DNA of 8,986 bases from Beijerinckiaceae bacterium (GTDB taxonomy: Bacteria > Pseudomonadota > Alphaproteobacteria > Rhizobiales > Beijerinckiaceae), in NCBI GenBank assembly GCA_027346205.1, contig DAIESR010000474.1:1-8986 (forward strand). The letters are read 5' to 3'. The stretch's first letter is position 1, and every line of letters begins with the position of its first letter. The notes beneath the pieces are model-generated. The model was not told the DNA's origin. It saw nothing but the letters and a program-made list of their open reading frames with translations, and made no database searches. The position numbers and the translations under genes are program-made. Positions 1 through 7,533 of the stretch are shown one piece after another.

Positions 1-1653
1 GTGGCGCGTTTGCGTGCCGGCAAGCGGCGCTATTCCAAGCCTTTCGCGCTGATGGCGCGCGACATCGATGTCATTCGCCGCTATGCGGCGGTCAATGCTA
101 CGGAGGCCGCCGCGCTGACGAGTCCGGCCGCACCCATTGTGCTACTCGATCGGTTGAGCGATGTCGTTTTGCCGGAAGAGCTGGCACCGGGCGTCACGAC
201 ACTCGGCTTCATGCTGCCCTATACGCCTTTGCATCATCTGATTTTCCGTCGGCTCGATCGGCCCATCGTAATGACGAGTGCCAATATTTCCGATGAGCCG
301 CAGATCATCGATGATGGAGAAGCGCGCGAGATGCTCAGCGGCATCGCCGATTTTCTCTTGATTCATGATCGCAGGATCGCCGTGCGGCTCGATGATTCCG
401 TTGTGCGCGCGATCAATGGCTCGATACGTATGTTGCGCCGCGCGCGCGGCTATGTGCCGGCGCCGATAGGCCTGCCTGTTGGTCTGAGTGCCGCGCCGCC
501 GATTCTTGCGCTCGGTGCCGAGCTCAAGAGCACCTTCTGCCTGGCACGGAACGGCGAAGCGATCGTCTCGCAACATATCGGCGATCTCGAGGATGCCCGC
601 ATTTTGCAGGATTTCGAGCATATGCTCAGTCTCCTGCGTCAGCTCTATGATCATCGCGCCGGCGCGATCGCCGTCGATTGCCATCCCGACTATCTCTCGA
701 CGAAACTGGGTCGGCAGATGGCGCGCGATGACGGCTTGCCGCTGATTGCCGTTCAGCACCATCATGCGCATGTCGCAAGCGCGATGGTCGAGAATGGTGT
801 CGAACCCGGCACTGGGCTGGTTCTCGGTATTGCGCTCGACGGTCTCGGCTTTGGCGATGACGGGAACCTATGGGGCGGCGAATTTCTGCTCGCCGATTAT
901 GTCTCCTATCGTCGGGTCGGAACATTCAAGCCCGTGGCCATGCCTGGCGGCGCGCAAGCGATACGCGAACCTTGGCGCAACACGCTTGCCCATATTCTGT
1001 GCGAAATGGGCTGGTCGGCCTTCACCATGAATTTTGCCAAAACGGAGCTTTGCGAATTCCTCCGTTCGAAGCCGGTCGACATGATGGCGGCGATGATCCG
1101 CCAGGGTGTCAACGCGCCCGAGGCGAGTTCCTGCGGCCGCCTGTTCGATGCGGTGGCAGCGGCGATCGGGATATGCCGCGACTCTGTCTATCACGAAGGC
1201 GAAGCCGCAATACGGCTCGAGGCCCTGGTCGATGCGGAGGCTATGGCGGCCGTCGATGACGATCTGGCTTATCCTTTCGGCATTCCCAATCTCAAAGGAT
1301 CGGGTCTGCCCTATATCGAACCGGCGGCGATGTGGCAGGCGCTGCTCGGCGATCTTTACGAGAACACCGCGCCATCGGTCATAGCGGCGCGCTTCCACAA
1401 GGGACTCGCGCGGGCGATTGCCGCAATGGCTTGCAAGGTGACGCTTGATGGTGACATCCGGATTACGCAGCGCGTGGCGCTTTCGGGCGGCGTGTTTCAA
1501 AATCGATGGCTGACCGAAGAGATCGTGCGCCGGCTCGCGGCCGAGGGCTTCGAGGTCATGCTGCATGCCAAAGTTCCATCGAATGATGGCGGCATTTCGC
1601 TTGGTCAGGCAGCGATCGCGGCGGCGCGTCTCGCCCCGCATAGGAAAGGATGA
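1..1653 (+). CDS. hypF: HypF, carbamoyltransferase for [NiFe]-hydrogenase maturation (5' partial)
   Basis: HypF uses carbamoyl phosphate and ATP to make carbamoyl-adenylate and passes the carbamoyl group to the C-terminal Cys of HypE, the first step of cyanide ligand synthesis in the cytoplasm. The frame is open from base 1, so the GTG there is an internal codon. The visible 550 residues begin inside the YrdC-like domain (KRRYSKPFALMARD near 8-21, TSANISDEP 92-100). The Kae1-like carbamoyltransferase domain follows, with LGAELKSTFC (171-180), VDCHPDYLSTK (225-235), the metal-binding HHHAH (253-257), ALDGLGFGDDG (278-288), SCGRLFDA (about 377), SGGVFQNRWL (about 495) and SNDGGISLGQ (about 526). 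Full-length HypF is about 750 residues, so the acylphosphatase domain, the zinc fingers and part of YrdC (roughly 200 residues) lie upstream of the window. The stop is 4 nt before hypC. Confidence 0.97.
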   Translation: MARLRAGKRRYSKPFALMARDIDVIRRYAAVNATEAAALTSPAAPIVLLDRLSDVVLPEELAPGVTTLGFMLPYTPLHHLIFRRLDRPIVMTSANISDEPQIIDDGEAREMLSGIADFLLIHDRRIAVRLDDSVVRAINGSIRMLRRARGYVPAPIGLPVGLSAAPPILALGAELKSTFCLARNGEAIVSQHIGDLEDARILQDFEHMLSLLRQLYDHRAGAIAVDCHPDYLSTKLGRQMARDDGLPLIAVQHHHAHVASAMVENGVEPGTGLVLGIALDGLGFGDDGNLWGGEFLLADYVSYRRVGTFKPVAMPGGAQAIREPWRNTLAHILCEMGWSAFTMNFAKTELCEFLRSKPVDMMAAMIRQGVNAPEASSCGRLFDAVAAAIGICRDSVYHEGEAAIRLEALVDAEAMAAVDDDLAYPFGIPNLKGSGLPYIEPAAMWQALLGDLYENTAPSVIAARFHKGLARAIAAMACKVTLDGDIRITQRVALSGGVFQNRWLTEEIVRRLAAEGFEVMLHAKVPSNDGGISLGQAAIAAARLAPHRKG

Positions 1654-1657
1654 ATCC

Positions 1658-1936
1658 ATGTGTCTCGGGATTCCAGGCCAGATCGTCGCGATCACCGATG
1701 CGCAGCGCAAATTGGCGAGCGTCGACGTCGGTGGCGTCAAGCGTGAGATCAACATTGCCTGCGTCCTCGCCGAGCGGCCGATCGAAGCCTGCATCGGCGA
1801 TTGGGTGTTGGTGCATGTCGGCTTTGCGATGAGCCGCATCAATGCAGAAGAGGCGGCCAAGACGCTGAAGCTTCTTATCGAATTGGGCGAAGCGCAGCAG
1901 GAGTTCATGGCCATGCGCCAATCCGGCCGTGCCTAA
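1658..1936 (+). CDS. hypC: HypC, hydrogenase assembly chaperone
   Basis: HypC is a small chaperone that works with HypD in building and carrying the Fe(CN)2CO unit and then binds the hydrogenase large-subunit precursor. The 92-residue length is normal for the HypC/HupF family. The sequence opens with MCLGIPGQIV, placing the essential Cys at residue 2, the residue that binds iron and HypD once Met is removed. The conserved GDWVLVHVGFAMSRI segment is at 47-61. Starting at Cys2 fixes the start codon; the open frame extends 31 codons further upstream but only into hypF. A purine-rich ribosome site (AGGAAAGGA, 1642-1650) overlaps the end of hypF at 7-nt spacing, which indicates translational coupling. 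The C-terminal tail (EFMAMRQSGRA) is ordinary for alphaproteobacterial members. Confidence 0.96.
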   Translation: MCLGIPGQIVAITDAQRKLASVDVGGVKREINIACVLAERPIEACIGDWVLVHVGFAMSRINAEEAAKTLKLLIELGEAQQEFMAMRQSGRA

Positions 1937-1976
1937 GGTCGAGCCAAGGAAGAGAGAATAAGGAAGGGAGAGTGCG

Positions 1977-2057
1977 ATGATCGATGATGAAAGATGCGCA
2001 GCCCGTTTCCCGTTTTCTGCCGATACGGCCGTAACCGCAAAGGAGGGCAGGCGATGA
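1977..2057 (+). CDS. Possible 26-residue ORF coupled to hypD
   Basis: This short open frame (starting MIDDERCAARF, ending AKEGRR) occupies most of the 117-nt gap between hypC and hypD. It has a good ribosome site (AAGGGAGAG about 1964-1972, roughly 6 nt from its ATG), and its TGA overlaps the hypD ATG in an ATGA arrangement. I recognise no domain, signal peptide or membrane segment. It may be a translated leader that feeds ribosomes to hypD, or a chance frame. The hypD start has its own strong ribosome site, so coupling is not required. Only its placement and ribosome site argue for it. Confidence 0.3.
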   Translation: MIDDERCAARFPFSADTAVTAKEGRR

Positions 2058-3199
2058 AATATGTGGATGAGTTTCGTGAGCCCGAGCGTGTCGGCGCGCT
2101 TTTGGAGGCGATCGCCGCATTGACCGGCAAGGTCGTCGCGGAGCGTGGGCGTCCCTTGCACATCATGGAAGTCTGCGGCGGCCATACGCATGCGATCTTC
2201 AAATATGGAATCGCCAAAATGCTGCCGGCGGAGATCGAATTGGTGCATGGGCCGGGCTGTCCGGTCTGTGTCCTGCCGATCGGTCAGGTTGATGATTGCG
2301 TGGCCATCGCCGAGACACCGGGCGTGATCTTCACGACTTTCGGCGATGCCATGCGGGTTCCCGGATCGAAGAAGAGCCTGCTGCAGGCCAAGGCCGAAGG
2401 CGCGGATATCCGCATGGTCTATTCGCCGCTCGATGCGCTGGCCTTGGCACGCGCCAATCCGGAGCGCGAGGTCGTGTTCTTTGGCCTCGGCTTCGAGACA
2501 ACCATGCCGGCCACGGCGTTCACAATCCTTCAGGCCGAGGCCGAGCAGATCCGCAATTTTTCACTGTTCTGCAATCACATCACCATCATCCCGACAATGC
2601 AGGCGCTTCTGGAATCGCCAGATCTCAATCTCGATGGGTTTATCGGACCGGGCCATGTTTCAATGATCATCGGCATGCGGCCCTATCAATTCATCGCGGA
2701 AAAATATCGGCTCCCACTCGTCGTCGCGGGATTTGAGCCGCTCGACATTCTCCATTCCCTTTGGATGGTCGTGAAACAATTGGCGGAAGGCCGGGCGGAG
2801 ATTGAAAACCAATATGGCCGGGTCGTGCCGGTGGACGGCAATGTGGCGGCGCTCGATGCGATTGGCCGCGTGTTCGAATTGCGGGAATTTTTCGAATGGC
2901 GCGGCCTTGGCTCCATCGATCATTCCGGGGTCCGTATGCGCAAAGCCTATGCGCATTTCGATGCCGAGCGAAAATTCGCTGTGCCGTCGCAGCGCGTCGC
3001 CGATCCGCAATCCTGCCAATGCGGCGACGTGTTGAAGGGCCTGATCAAGCCGCGCCAATGCAAGGTTTTCGGAACCACTTGTACGCCCGAGATGCCGCTG
3101 GGCGCCTTGATGGTCTCCTCCGAAGGCGCCTGTGCCGCCTATTATCAATATGGCGATTTCGAATCTCGCAACGGCAATCTCGTGGTGGATGCGGCATGA
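2054..3199 (+). CDS. hypD: HypD, Fe-S protein of hydrogenase Fe(CN)2CO assembly
   Basis: HypD is the [4Fe-4S] scaffold that, with HypC, holds the iron while carbamoyl groups from HypE are reduced and added as cyanides. The protein has 381 residues, the usual size. Conserved elements are MKYVDEFR at the N-terminus, EVCGGHTHA (39-47, Cys41), HGPGCPVCVLP (65-75, Cys69 and Cys72), TTFGDAMRVPGS (94-105), FGLGFETT (143-150), FCNHITIIPTM (172-182) and GFIGPGHVSMIIG (195-207). The C-terminal Cys set C321, C323, C336, C343 and C360 includes the Fe-S ligands. The ATG at 2054 is chosen because MKYVDEFR is the family's N-terminus and a near-perfect ribosome site (AGGAGGG, 2041-2047) precedes it; a frame open from 1994 adds 20 unconserved residues. 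The stop overlaps hypE by ATGA. Confidence 0.97.
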   Translation: MKYVDEFREPERVGALLEAIAALTGKVVAERGRPLHIMEVCGGHTHAIFKYGIAKMLPAEIELVHGPGCPVCVLPIGQVDDCVAIAETPGVIFTTFGDAMRVPGSKKSLLQAKAEGADIRMVYSPLDALALARANPEREVVFFGLGFETTMPATAFTILQAEAEQIRNFSLFCNHITIIPTMQALLESPDLNLDGFIGPGHVSMIIGMRPYQFIAEKYRLPLVVAGFEPLDILHSLWMVVKQLAEGRAEIENQYGRVVPVDGNVAALDAIGRVFELREFFEWRGLGSIDHSGVRMRKAYAHFDAERKFAVPSQRVADPQSCQCGDVLKGLIKPRQCKVFGTTCTPEMPLGALMVSSEGACAAYYQYGDFESRNGNLVVDAA

Positions 3200-4278
3200 C
3201 GAAGCTCGAAACAGCGAAAGGCATGCGGCCGCAGCGCAAGCTGCGCGACGGTGTCCATGTCCCGAAGGTCACGCTCGCGCATGGCGGTGGCGGCAAGGCG
3301 ATGCGCGATCTCATAGATGATGTCTTCGTCTCGGTCTTCGACAATCCCATGCTCGCACCGTTGGAGGATCAGGCGCGCATTCGCCTCGCCGACCTCGCGC
3401 GGCATGGAGATCGGCTGGCCTTCACGAGCGATTCTTTCGTCGTCGATCCGATCGAATTTCCAGGCGGCGACATCGGCAAGCTCGCGATCTGCGGCACGGT
3501 CAATGATCTCGCCGTCGGGGGCGCCAAGCCGCTCTATCTCTCATGCAGCGTGATCATCGAGGAAGGCGTGGAAGTCGATCTGTTGCGACGGGTTGCGCGC
3601 TCCATGGCGGCGACCGCGGCGTCAGCGGGCATCGCCATCGTCACCGGCGACACGAAGGTCGTCGGCCACGGGTCATGCGATAAGCTGTTCATCAATACGG
3701 CCGGCATTGGCGTGATCCGCGACGGCTTGGATCTTGGCGCCCATCGCGCGGAGGTAGGCGACGCCATTCTCGTCAACGGCCTTCTCGGCGATCATGGCGC
3801 CGCCATTTTGGGGGCACGGGGGGACCTTTGCCTCGAATCGACGATAGAGAGCGATTGCGCGCCCCTCAATGGGCTGATCGATGCTTTGCTCGACGCCTGT
3901 CCGGAAGTGAAATTCATCCGCGATGCGACGCGCGGCGGCCTCGCCACAGTAGTCAATGAGATTGCCGAAGCCTCGGGTGTGGGCATAGAACTCGATGAAA
4001 GAGCGACGCCCTTTCGCGAAGAGGTGAAGGGCTTTTGCGAAATTCTCGGGCTCGATCCGCTCTATCTCGCCAATGAGGGCAAGATTGTTGCCGTCGTGCC
4101 GGCAGCCGCTGCGGAACGGGCGCGGGCCGCCATGGCGTCGCATCCCTTGGGTCGTGACGCTGCCATCATTGGATATGTTACGCAAGGCATCGCCGGCCGC
4201 GTGGTGATGCAGACTCATTTCGGCGGCAAGCGCATCGTCGACATGCTCGTCGGCGAGCAATTGCCACGTATCTGCTGA
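3196..4278 (+). CDS. hypE: HypE, carbamoyl dehydratase (thiocyanate-forming)
   Basis: HypE accepts the carbamoyl group from HypF on its C-terminal Cys and dehydrates it with ATP to a thiocyanate, the cyanide donor for HypC-HypD. The 360-residue protein shows the PurM/AIR-synthase-like fold signatures: HGGGGK (29-34), FTSDSFVVDPIEFPGGDIG (76-94), GTVNDLAVGGA (100-110), TGDTKVV (150-156) and RDATRGGLA (242-250). It ends in the diagnostic PRIC, with the modified Cys at 360. The start codon overlaps the hypD stop (ATGA). The frame is open far upstream inside hypD, but that part is out-of-frame hypD sequence. The first ~20 residues before VPKVTLAHGGGGK are slightly longer than in minimal homologues. 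All key residues are intact. Confidence 0.97.
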   Translation: MTKLETAKGMRPQRKLRDGVHVPKVTLAHGGGGKAMRDLIDDVFVSVFDNPMLAPLEDQARIRLADLARHGDRLAFTSDSFVVDPIEFPGGDIGKLAICGTVNDLAVGGAKPLYLSCSVIIEEGVEVDLLRRVARSMAATAASAGIAIVTGDTKVVGHGSCDKLFINTAGIGVIRDGLDLGAHRAEVGDAILVNGLLGDHGAAILGARGDLCLESTIESDCAPLNGLIDALLDACPEVKFIRDATRGGLATVVNEIAEASGVGIELDERATPFREEVKGFCEILGLDPLYLANEGKIVAVVPAAAAERARAAMASHPLGRDAAIIGYVTQGIAGRVVMQTHFGGKRIVDMLVGEQLPRIC

Positions 4279-4286
4279 GTGCGATC

Positions 4287-4622
4287 ATGCATGAAATGGG
4301 CATCACCCAATCGATCGTCGCGATCGTGGCGGAACAGGCGGCCGGCCGCAAAGTGCGCCGCGTGACGCTCGAAGTCGGCAAGCTCGCGGCGATCATGCCG
4401 GATGCGATCCGCTTCTGCTTCGATGTCGTGGCGCAGGGCAGCGCTCTTGACGGCGCGGCACTCGACATCATCGAAATTCCGGGTAGGGCCCGCTGCCTTG
4501 AATGCGGCGCCGAGATCGCGCTCGGCGAGATCTTTGGCCACTGCGCCTGCGGATCGCATCGACTCGAACGGCTCGCGGGCGAAGAACTCAACATCAAAAG
4601 CATGGAATTGGAGGTGCTGTGA
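4287..4622 (+). CDS. hypA: HypA, nickel metallochaperone
   Basis: HypA works with HypB to insert nickel into the hydrogenase large subunit. The 111-residue length is typical. It begins MHEMGI, so the nickel ligand His2 is present, and has the conserved [19 protein letters not shown] segment. The structural zinc site is C70/C73 (RCLECG) plus C86/C88 (HCACGS). The second pair is spaced C-x-C rather than C-x2-C, a variant also seen in other HypA proteins that end like this one ([15 protein letters not shown]). The start is fixed by the conserved MHE. It lies 8 nt after hypE, and its TGA shares one base with the hypB ATG, so the pair is probably translationally coupled. Confidence 0.96.
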   Translation: MHEMGITQSIVAIVAEQAAGRKVRRVTLEVGKLAAIMPDAIRFCFDVVAQGSALDGAALDIIEIPGRARCLECGAEIALGEIFGHCACGSHRLERLAGEELNIKSMELEVL

Positions 4623-5596
4623 TGTGTGCAACATGCGGATGCGGAGATTCGGAGAAGGTCACCGTGACCAATCTTCAGTCTGGCGCCGAGGAGCGCCTCG
4701 GGAGATCGATGTCGGCGGGTGGCGACCAACCCGAACATCATCATCATGACCACGAGGACGATCACGGCCACACGCATGGCGCGGCGGATCACAGCCATGC
4801 GCATGATGGCGCGCATCATCATCATCATGATCACCCGCATCCGCATCTTCATCATCATGAACATGATGATCATCCGCATGCGATGGAAGAAGCTGGGAGA
4901 GTCACCGCGTTGGTGCAGATACATGGCGAGACGGTGGATCTGGAGCGCGCCGTTCTCGCCAAGAACGATCGCCTTGCGGAACGCAACCGGGCCTGGTTCG
5001 AGGGACGGGAAATTCTGGCTCTCAATCTCGTGAGTTCGCCGGGCGCCGGCAAGACCTCGCTGCTGGAACGGACGATCCGCGACCTCAAGGATGAGATGCC
5101 GATCAGCGTGATCGAGGGAGACCAGCAGACCCTTCATGATGCGTTGCGTATCAAGGCCGCCGGCGCACCCGCCGTGCAGGTGAATACCGGCACTGGCTGT
5201 CATCTCGAAGCGGATATGATCCGCCGTGGTGTCGAGCAGTTGCGGCCGGCTTTCGGCGCCGTGCTGATGATCGAGAATGTTGGAAATCTCGTCTGTCCGG
5301 CTCTGTTCGACCTCGGGGAGAAGACCAAGGTCGTCGTTCTGTCGGTGACTGAGGGTGAGGACAAGCCGCTCAAATATCCGCATATGTTCAGAGCTGCCGA
5401 TCTGATGATCGTCAGCAAGATCGATTTGGCGCCGCATGTCGATTTCGACATTGCGCGATGCGAGGCGCTGGCCCGCGAGGTTAATCCGAACATCACGTCG
5501 ATCAGGCTTTCCGCGCGCAGTGGGGAGGGCATGCAGGATTGGTACGCATGGCTGCGCGCCGCGCGCCTGGCGACCGCGCTCGATGCGGCGCAATAG
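4622..5596 (+). CDS. hypB: HypB, nickel-binding GTPase with long His-rich segment
   Basis: HypB is a SIMIBI-class GTPase that delivers nickel with HypA; the His-rich forms also store nickel. The 324-residue protein has the N-terminal high-affinity motif CATCGCG (C2, C5, C7). A His/Asp-rich region at 39-86 contains 25 His. The G domain from about residue 95 has the P-loop SSPGAGKTS (138-146), EGDQQT (165-170), TGTGCHLEA (189-197, metal ligands C193 and H194), ENVGNLVCP (218-226, C225) and SKIDL (265-269, base recognition). The start overlaps the hypA stop. The frame is open 40 codons upstream, but MCATCGCG is the family N-terminus. The His segment resembles rhizobial HypB and suggests nickel buffering. 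It is the last hyp gene and is followed at once by a terminator. Confidence 0.97.
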   Translation: MCATCGCGDSEKVTVTNLQSGAEERLGRSMSAGGDQPEHHHHDHEDDHGHTHGAADHSHAHDGAHHHHHDHPHPHLHHHEHDDHPHAMEEAGRVTALVQIHGETVDLERAVLAKNDRLAERNRAWFEGREILALNLVSSPGAGKTSLLERTIRDLKDEMPISVIEGDQQTLHDALRIKAAGAPAVQVNTGTGCHLEADMIRRGVEQLRPAFGAVLMIENVGNLVCPALFDLGEKTKVVVLSVTEGEDKPLKYPHMFRAADLMIVSKIDLAPHVDFDIARCEALAREVNPNITSIRLSARSGEGMQDWYAWLRAARLATALDAAQ

Positions 5597-5600
5597 AGCG

Positions 5601-5625
5601 CTGCGCGGATAAGCGCGGTTTTTTT
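5601..5625 (+). terminator. Intrinsic terminator after hypB
   Basis: A 6-bp stem (CTGCGC 5601-5606 with GCGCGG 5613-5618, one G-U pair) with loop GGATAA is followed directly by seven T. It begins 4 nt after the hypB stop. It probably ends or attenuates the hyp transcript, so the downstream permease may be made at a lower level or from its own promoter. The stem is short, so termination may be partial. Confidence 0.72.
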
Positions 5626-5682
5626 CTCCGTCCGACGGCTTCTTCGGCAGCACTCGTGGCCAGCATCTTAGACGGACTCTGC

Positions 5683-6747
5683 ATGATCAGTTTTCTGCGC
5701 AGAACTTTCGATGACATGGATGCCAGTGTGCGCGGCAAGCTCATCGGCATTTATGTGCTGCTGGCGGCGATGGTCATCGTCGCCTGGGGATGGGCCTTCG
5801 CAGAGTTTCATGATCGGCCGGTTCTTCTCGGCACGGCTCTGCTCGCCTTCAGCTTCGGTCTGCGGCACGCCGTCGATGCGGATCATATTGCCGCGATCGA
5901 CAATGTGACCCGCAAGCTGATGCATGAGGGGCGGCGTCCGGTTTCGGTCGGGTTCTACTTTTCGTTGGGCCATTCCTCGGTCGTGATCCTGGCCTCCATG
6001 GCCATCGTTCTGACGGCGACGCTCTTGAAAGATAGGTTCGATGCCTTCAAGCATGCGGGCGGCGTGATCGGCACATCGGTCTCGGCACTGTTCCTTGTCG
6101 CCATCGCTTTGTGCAATCTCGTCATCTTCATGTCGATCTTTCGGACCTTTCGGCGGGCGCGGCGCGGTGAGCCTATCGTCGAGGAGGATCTCGATCTCAT
6201 GCTTGCGCAGCGCGGCTTTCTCGCGCGGATTTTCCGCAGGCTCTTCCGGCTCGTCATGAAGAGCTGGCACATGTTTCCGCTCGGATTTCTGTTCGGGCTT
6301 GGATTCGACACGGCGAGCGAGATCGCAGTGCTCGGGATTTCTGCCGCCGAAGCGTCGCGCGGATTGCCGATCGGCGCGATCATGGTGTTTCCTTTGCTGT
6401 TCACTGCCGGCATGTCACTCGTGGACACGACCGATGGCGTGCTGATGCTCGGCGCTTACGGATGGGCCTTTCAAACGCCGATGCGCAAGCTCTTCTACAA
6501 TATGACGATTACATTCGTGTCGATGGTGATCGCCCTTATCGTCGGCGGCATCGAGACATTGGGCCTGCTCGGCGACAGGCTTGCGCTCAAAGGCGTGTTC
6601 TGGGAGACGATCGGCACGGTGAACGGCAATTTCGCGATATTGGGTTATGGGATTATCGGCATTTTCGTCGTGAGCTGGGTTGGCTCCATCGCATTTTACC
6701 GGATGAAGAGCTTCGATAAGTCCGATAAGCTCAATGTCGAGGCTTGA
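5683..6747 (+). CDS. NiCoT-family nickel/cobalt permease (HoxN/NixA type)
   Basis: This is an inner-membrane secondary transporter for Ni2+ (and/or Co2+), 354 residues from the chosen start and about eight membrane segments. It has the full NiCoT signature set: RHAVDADHIAAIDN (61-74, the H-x4-DH metal motif of TM2), FYFSLGHSSVV (91-101), LGFDTASEI (206-214) and FTAGMSLVDTTDG (240-252). A basic, charged loop lies at about 154-192. The ATG at 5683 is preferred because MISFLRRTFDDM leads into the first hydrophobic segment (IGIYVLLAAMVIVAWGW, 21-37). The ribosome site is weak (ACGGA), and an ATG at 5716 is possible. The frame is open back to 5539, but that stretch is out-of-frame hypB. It lies 86 nt after hypB and beyond a terminator. 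The context points to nickel for hydrogenase; specificity for Ni over Co cannot be read from the sequence. Confidence 0.95.
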   Translation: MISFLRRTFDDMDASVRGKLIGIYVLLAAMVIVAWGWAFAEFHDRPVLLGTALLAFSFGLRHAVDADHIAAIDNVTRKLMHEGRRPVSVGFYFSLGHSSVVILASMAIVLTATLLKDRFDAFKHAGGVIGTSVSALFLVAIALCNLVIFMSIFRTFRRARRGEPIVEEDLDLMLAQRGFLARIFRRLFRLVMKSWHMFPLGFLFGLGFDTASEIAVLGISAAEASRGLPIGAIMVFPLLFTAGMSLVDTTDGVLMLGAYGWAFQTPMRKLFYNMTITFVSMVIALIVGGIETLGLLGDRLALKGVFWETIGTVNGNFAILGYGIIGIFVVSWVGSIAFYRMKSFDKSDKLNVEA

Positions 6748-6759
6748 GCGCGATTGGAT

Positions 6760-7359
6760 CTATTGGGCGAATGATTGAATGAGGCCTTCCATCATCTTTG
6801 GAGTCATGTAGCGGCCAGCTATGTCAGGTGTCGTGAAGCTTTCGCCGATATCTGAGCTTGTGAATCTTTCCGCTATCCCAGATTGAACAAAGCGATGCGA
6901 CATCTCGCAAAACTCGGCGGGTATGCTTTGGTTTTGGCAGGCCATCTCGATCCCGGCGATCACTTCCTGGGCGGTGCTGAGAGCTTCGCTGGAGCGGGTC
7001 CAGTGATGATGTCGCGCCAAGTGGTGGTGGGCATAAGCCACGACTGTCTTGCGATGAGAGGCGCCATGATGAACACGAGTCGGGCTCGCATTGTCGAAGG
7101 CTAGGCGACAGCGGGCGCTGAGCTTTGCCCGATTGGCGCGCATGCAGGAGGTGACGCGGGCGATGTCTGGAATTTCCGCGGAGCAGAGCCGCACAGCGTC
7201 CGGCGTGCAGGCGGCGCGTTGCTCGGCGGTGCCCTGAGCTTTGGCGCTTGCAAGGGCCATCAAGCTGAAGGCCGCGACCAGAATGGGGCGGCTTGGGCGT
7301 CCGAGTGAAGCGGCAATTCGATTGGTGCCCATGTTCGTGCACATGAGGGACTCTTGCAT
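6760..7359 (-). CDS. Exported Cys-rich, His-rich protein of unknown function
   Basis: This 199-residue protein has a likely signal peptide (positive GRPSRP, then hydrophobic ILVAAFSLMALA, cleavage near AKA-QG at residue 41), so it is probably periplasmic. Next is a four-Cys module with C51, C59, C72 and C84 (CTPDAVRLCSAEIP and ARVTSCMRANRAKLSARC). This pattern is common in small secreted alphaproteobacterial proteins and resembles a single Cys-rich GLG1-type repeat. A His cluster follows (nine His within 97-119), then a second Cys pair C141/C151. Three near-repeats of nine residues at 162-188 lie close to the C-terminus. In-frame ATGs at codons 6 and 10 are alternative starts; none has a good ribosome site. 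It converges on the permease with a 12-nt gap. Metal binding is an inference from the His and Cys content and the nickel neighbourhood. Confidence 0.8.
   Translation of the reverse strand: MQESLMCTNMGTNRIAASLGRPSRPILVAAFSLMALASAKAQGTAEQRAACTPDAVRLCSAEIPDIARVTSCMRANRAKLSARCRLAFDNASPTRVHHGASHRKTVVAYAHHHLARHHHWTRSSEALSTAQEVIAGIEMACQNQSIPAEFCEMSHRFVQSGIAERFTSSDIGESFTTPDIAGRYMTPKMMEGLIQSFAQ
6796..6876 (-). repeat. Three 9-residue tandem repeats in the exported protein
   Basis: Residues 162-170, 171-179 and 180-188 read IAERFTSSD, IGESFTTPD and IAGRYMTPK. The shared pattern is I-[AG]-[EG]-x-[FY]-x-[TS]-[PS]-[DK]. The repeats are clearer in protein than in DNA, so they look old and kept by selection. 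Their function is unknown. Confidence 0.6.
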
Positions 7360-7411
7360 GCTTCGGAAGGCGGCGTTACGTCACGATTCTGAAAAAGTTG
7401 AAAATGTCATG

Positions 7412-7449
7412 GTCCAAGTTTTCAATTGATGTCCAAATTTCCAAGTGAT
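7412..7449. repeat. 19-bp imperfect tandem repeat
   Basis: Two adjacent 19-bp units, 7412-7430 and 7431-7449, match at 16 of 19 positions; both start GTCCAA and end GAT. A partly overlapping inverted repeat, AGTTGAAAA (7396-7404) and TTTTCAATT (7419-7427), shares the first unit. Tandem sites on one face of DNA near a divergent promoter are typical of an operator, but the regulator is unknown and duplication by slippage would look the same. Confidence 0.5.
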
Positions 7450-7533
7450 GGTTTTTAGCGCGATTCGGGATAAAGCTCGTGCAATCATGCATGAAAATAC
7501 CAGACAGCGATCAAAAATCAGTCTGCGATAGCG

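Noticed and set aside
868..1914. 348-codon open frame on the minus strand
   Set aside because: It is antisense to hypF and hypC, both unmistakable; the translation is Arg/His-rich with no domain.
2896..3195. 100-codon N-terminal extension of hypE
   Set aside because: It is out-of-frame hypD sequence; the ATG at 3196 overlaps the hypD stop as usual and gives the normal HypE length.
4739..4878. Simple-sequence CAT/GAT repeat taken as a CRISPR or satellite
   Set aside because: It encodes the His/Asp-rich segment of HypB in frame, with no regular spacer structure.
4178..5653. 491-codon open frame on the minus strand
   Set aside because: It is antisense to hypE, hypA and hypB. Its Met-run region is the complement of the HypB His tract (CAT read as ATG), and the product is low-complexity.
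7393..7450. NikR-type nickel operator in the divergent region
   Set aside because: The GTATGA-N16-TCATAC style palindrome is absent; the repeats here are direct and of a different sequence.
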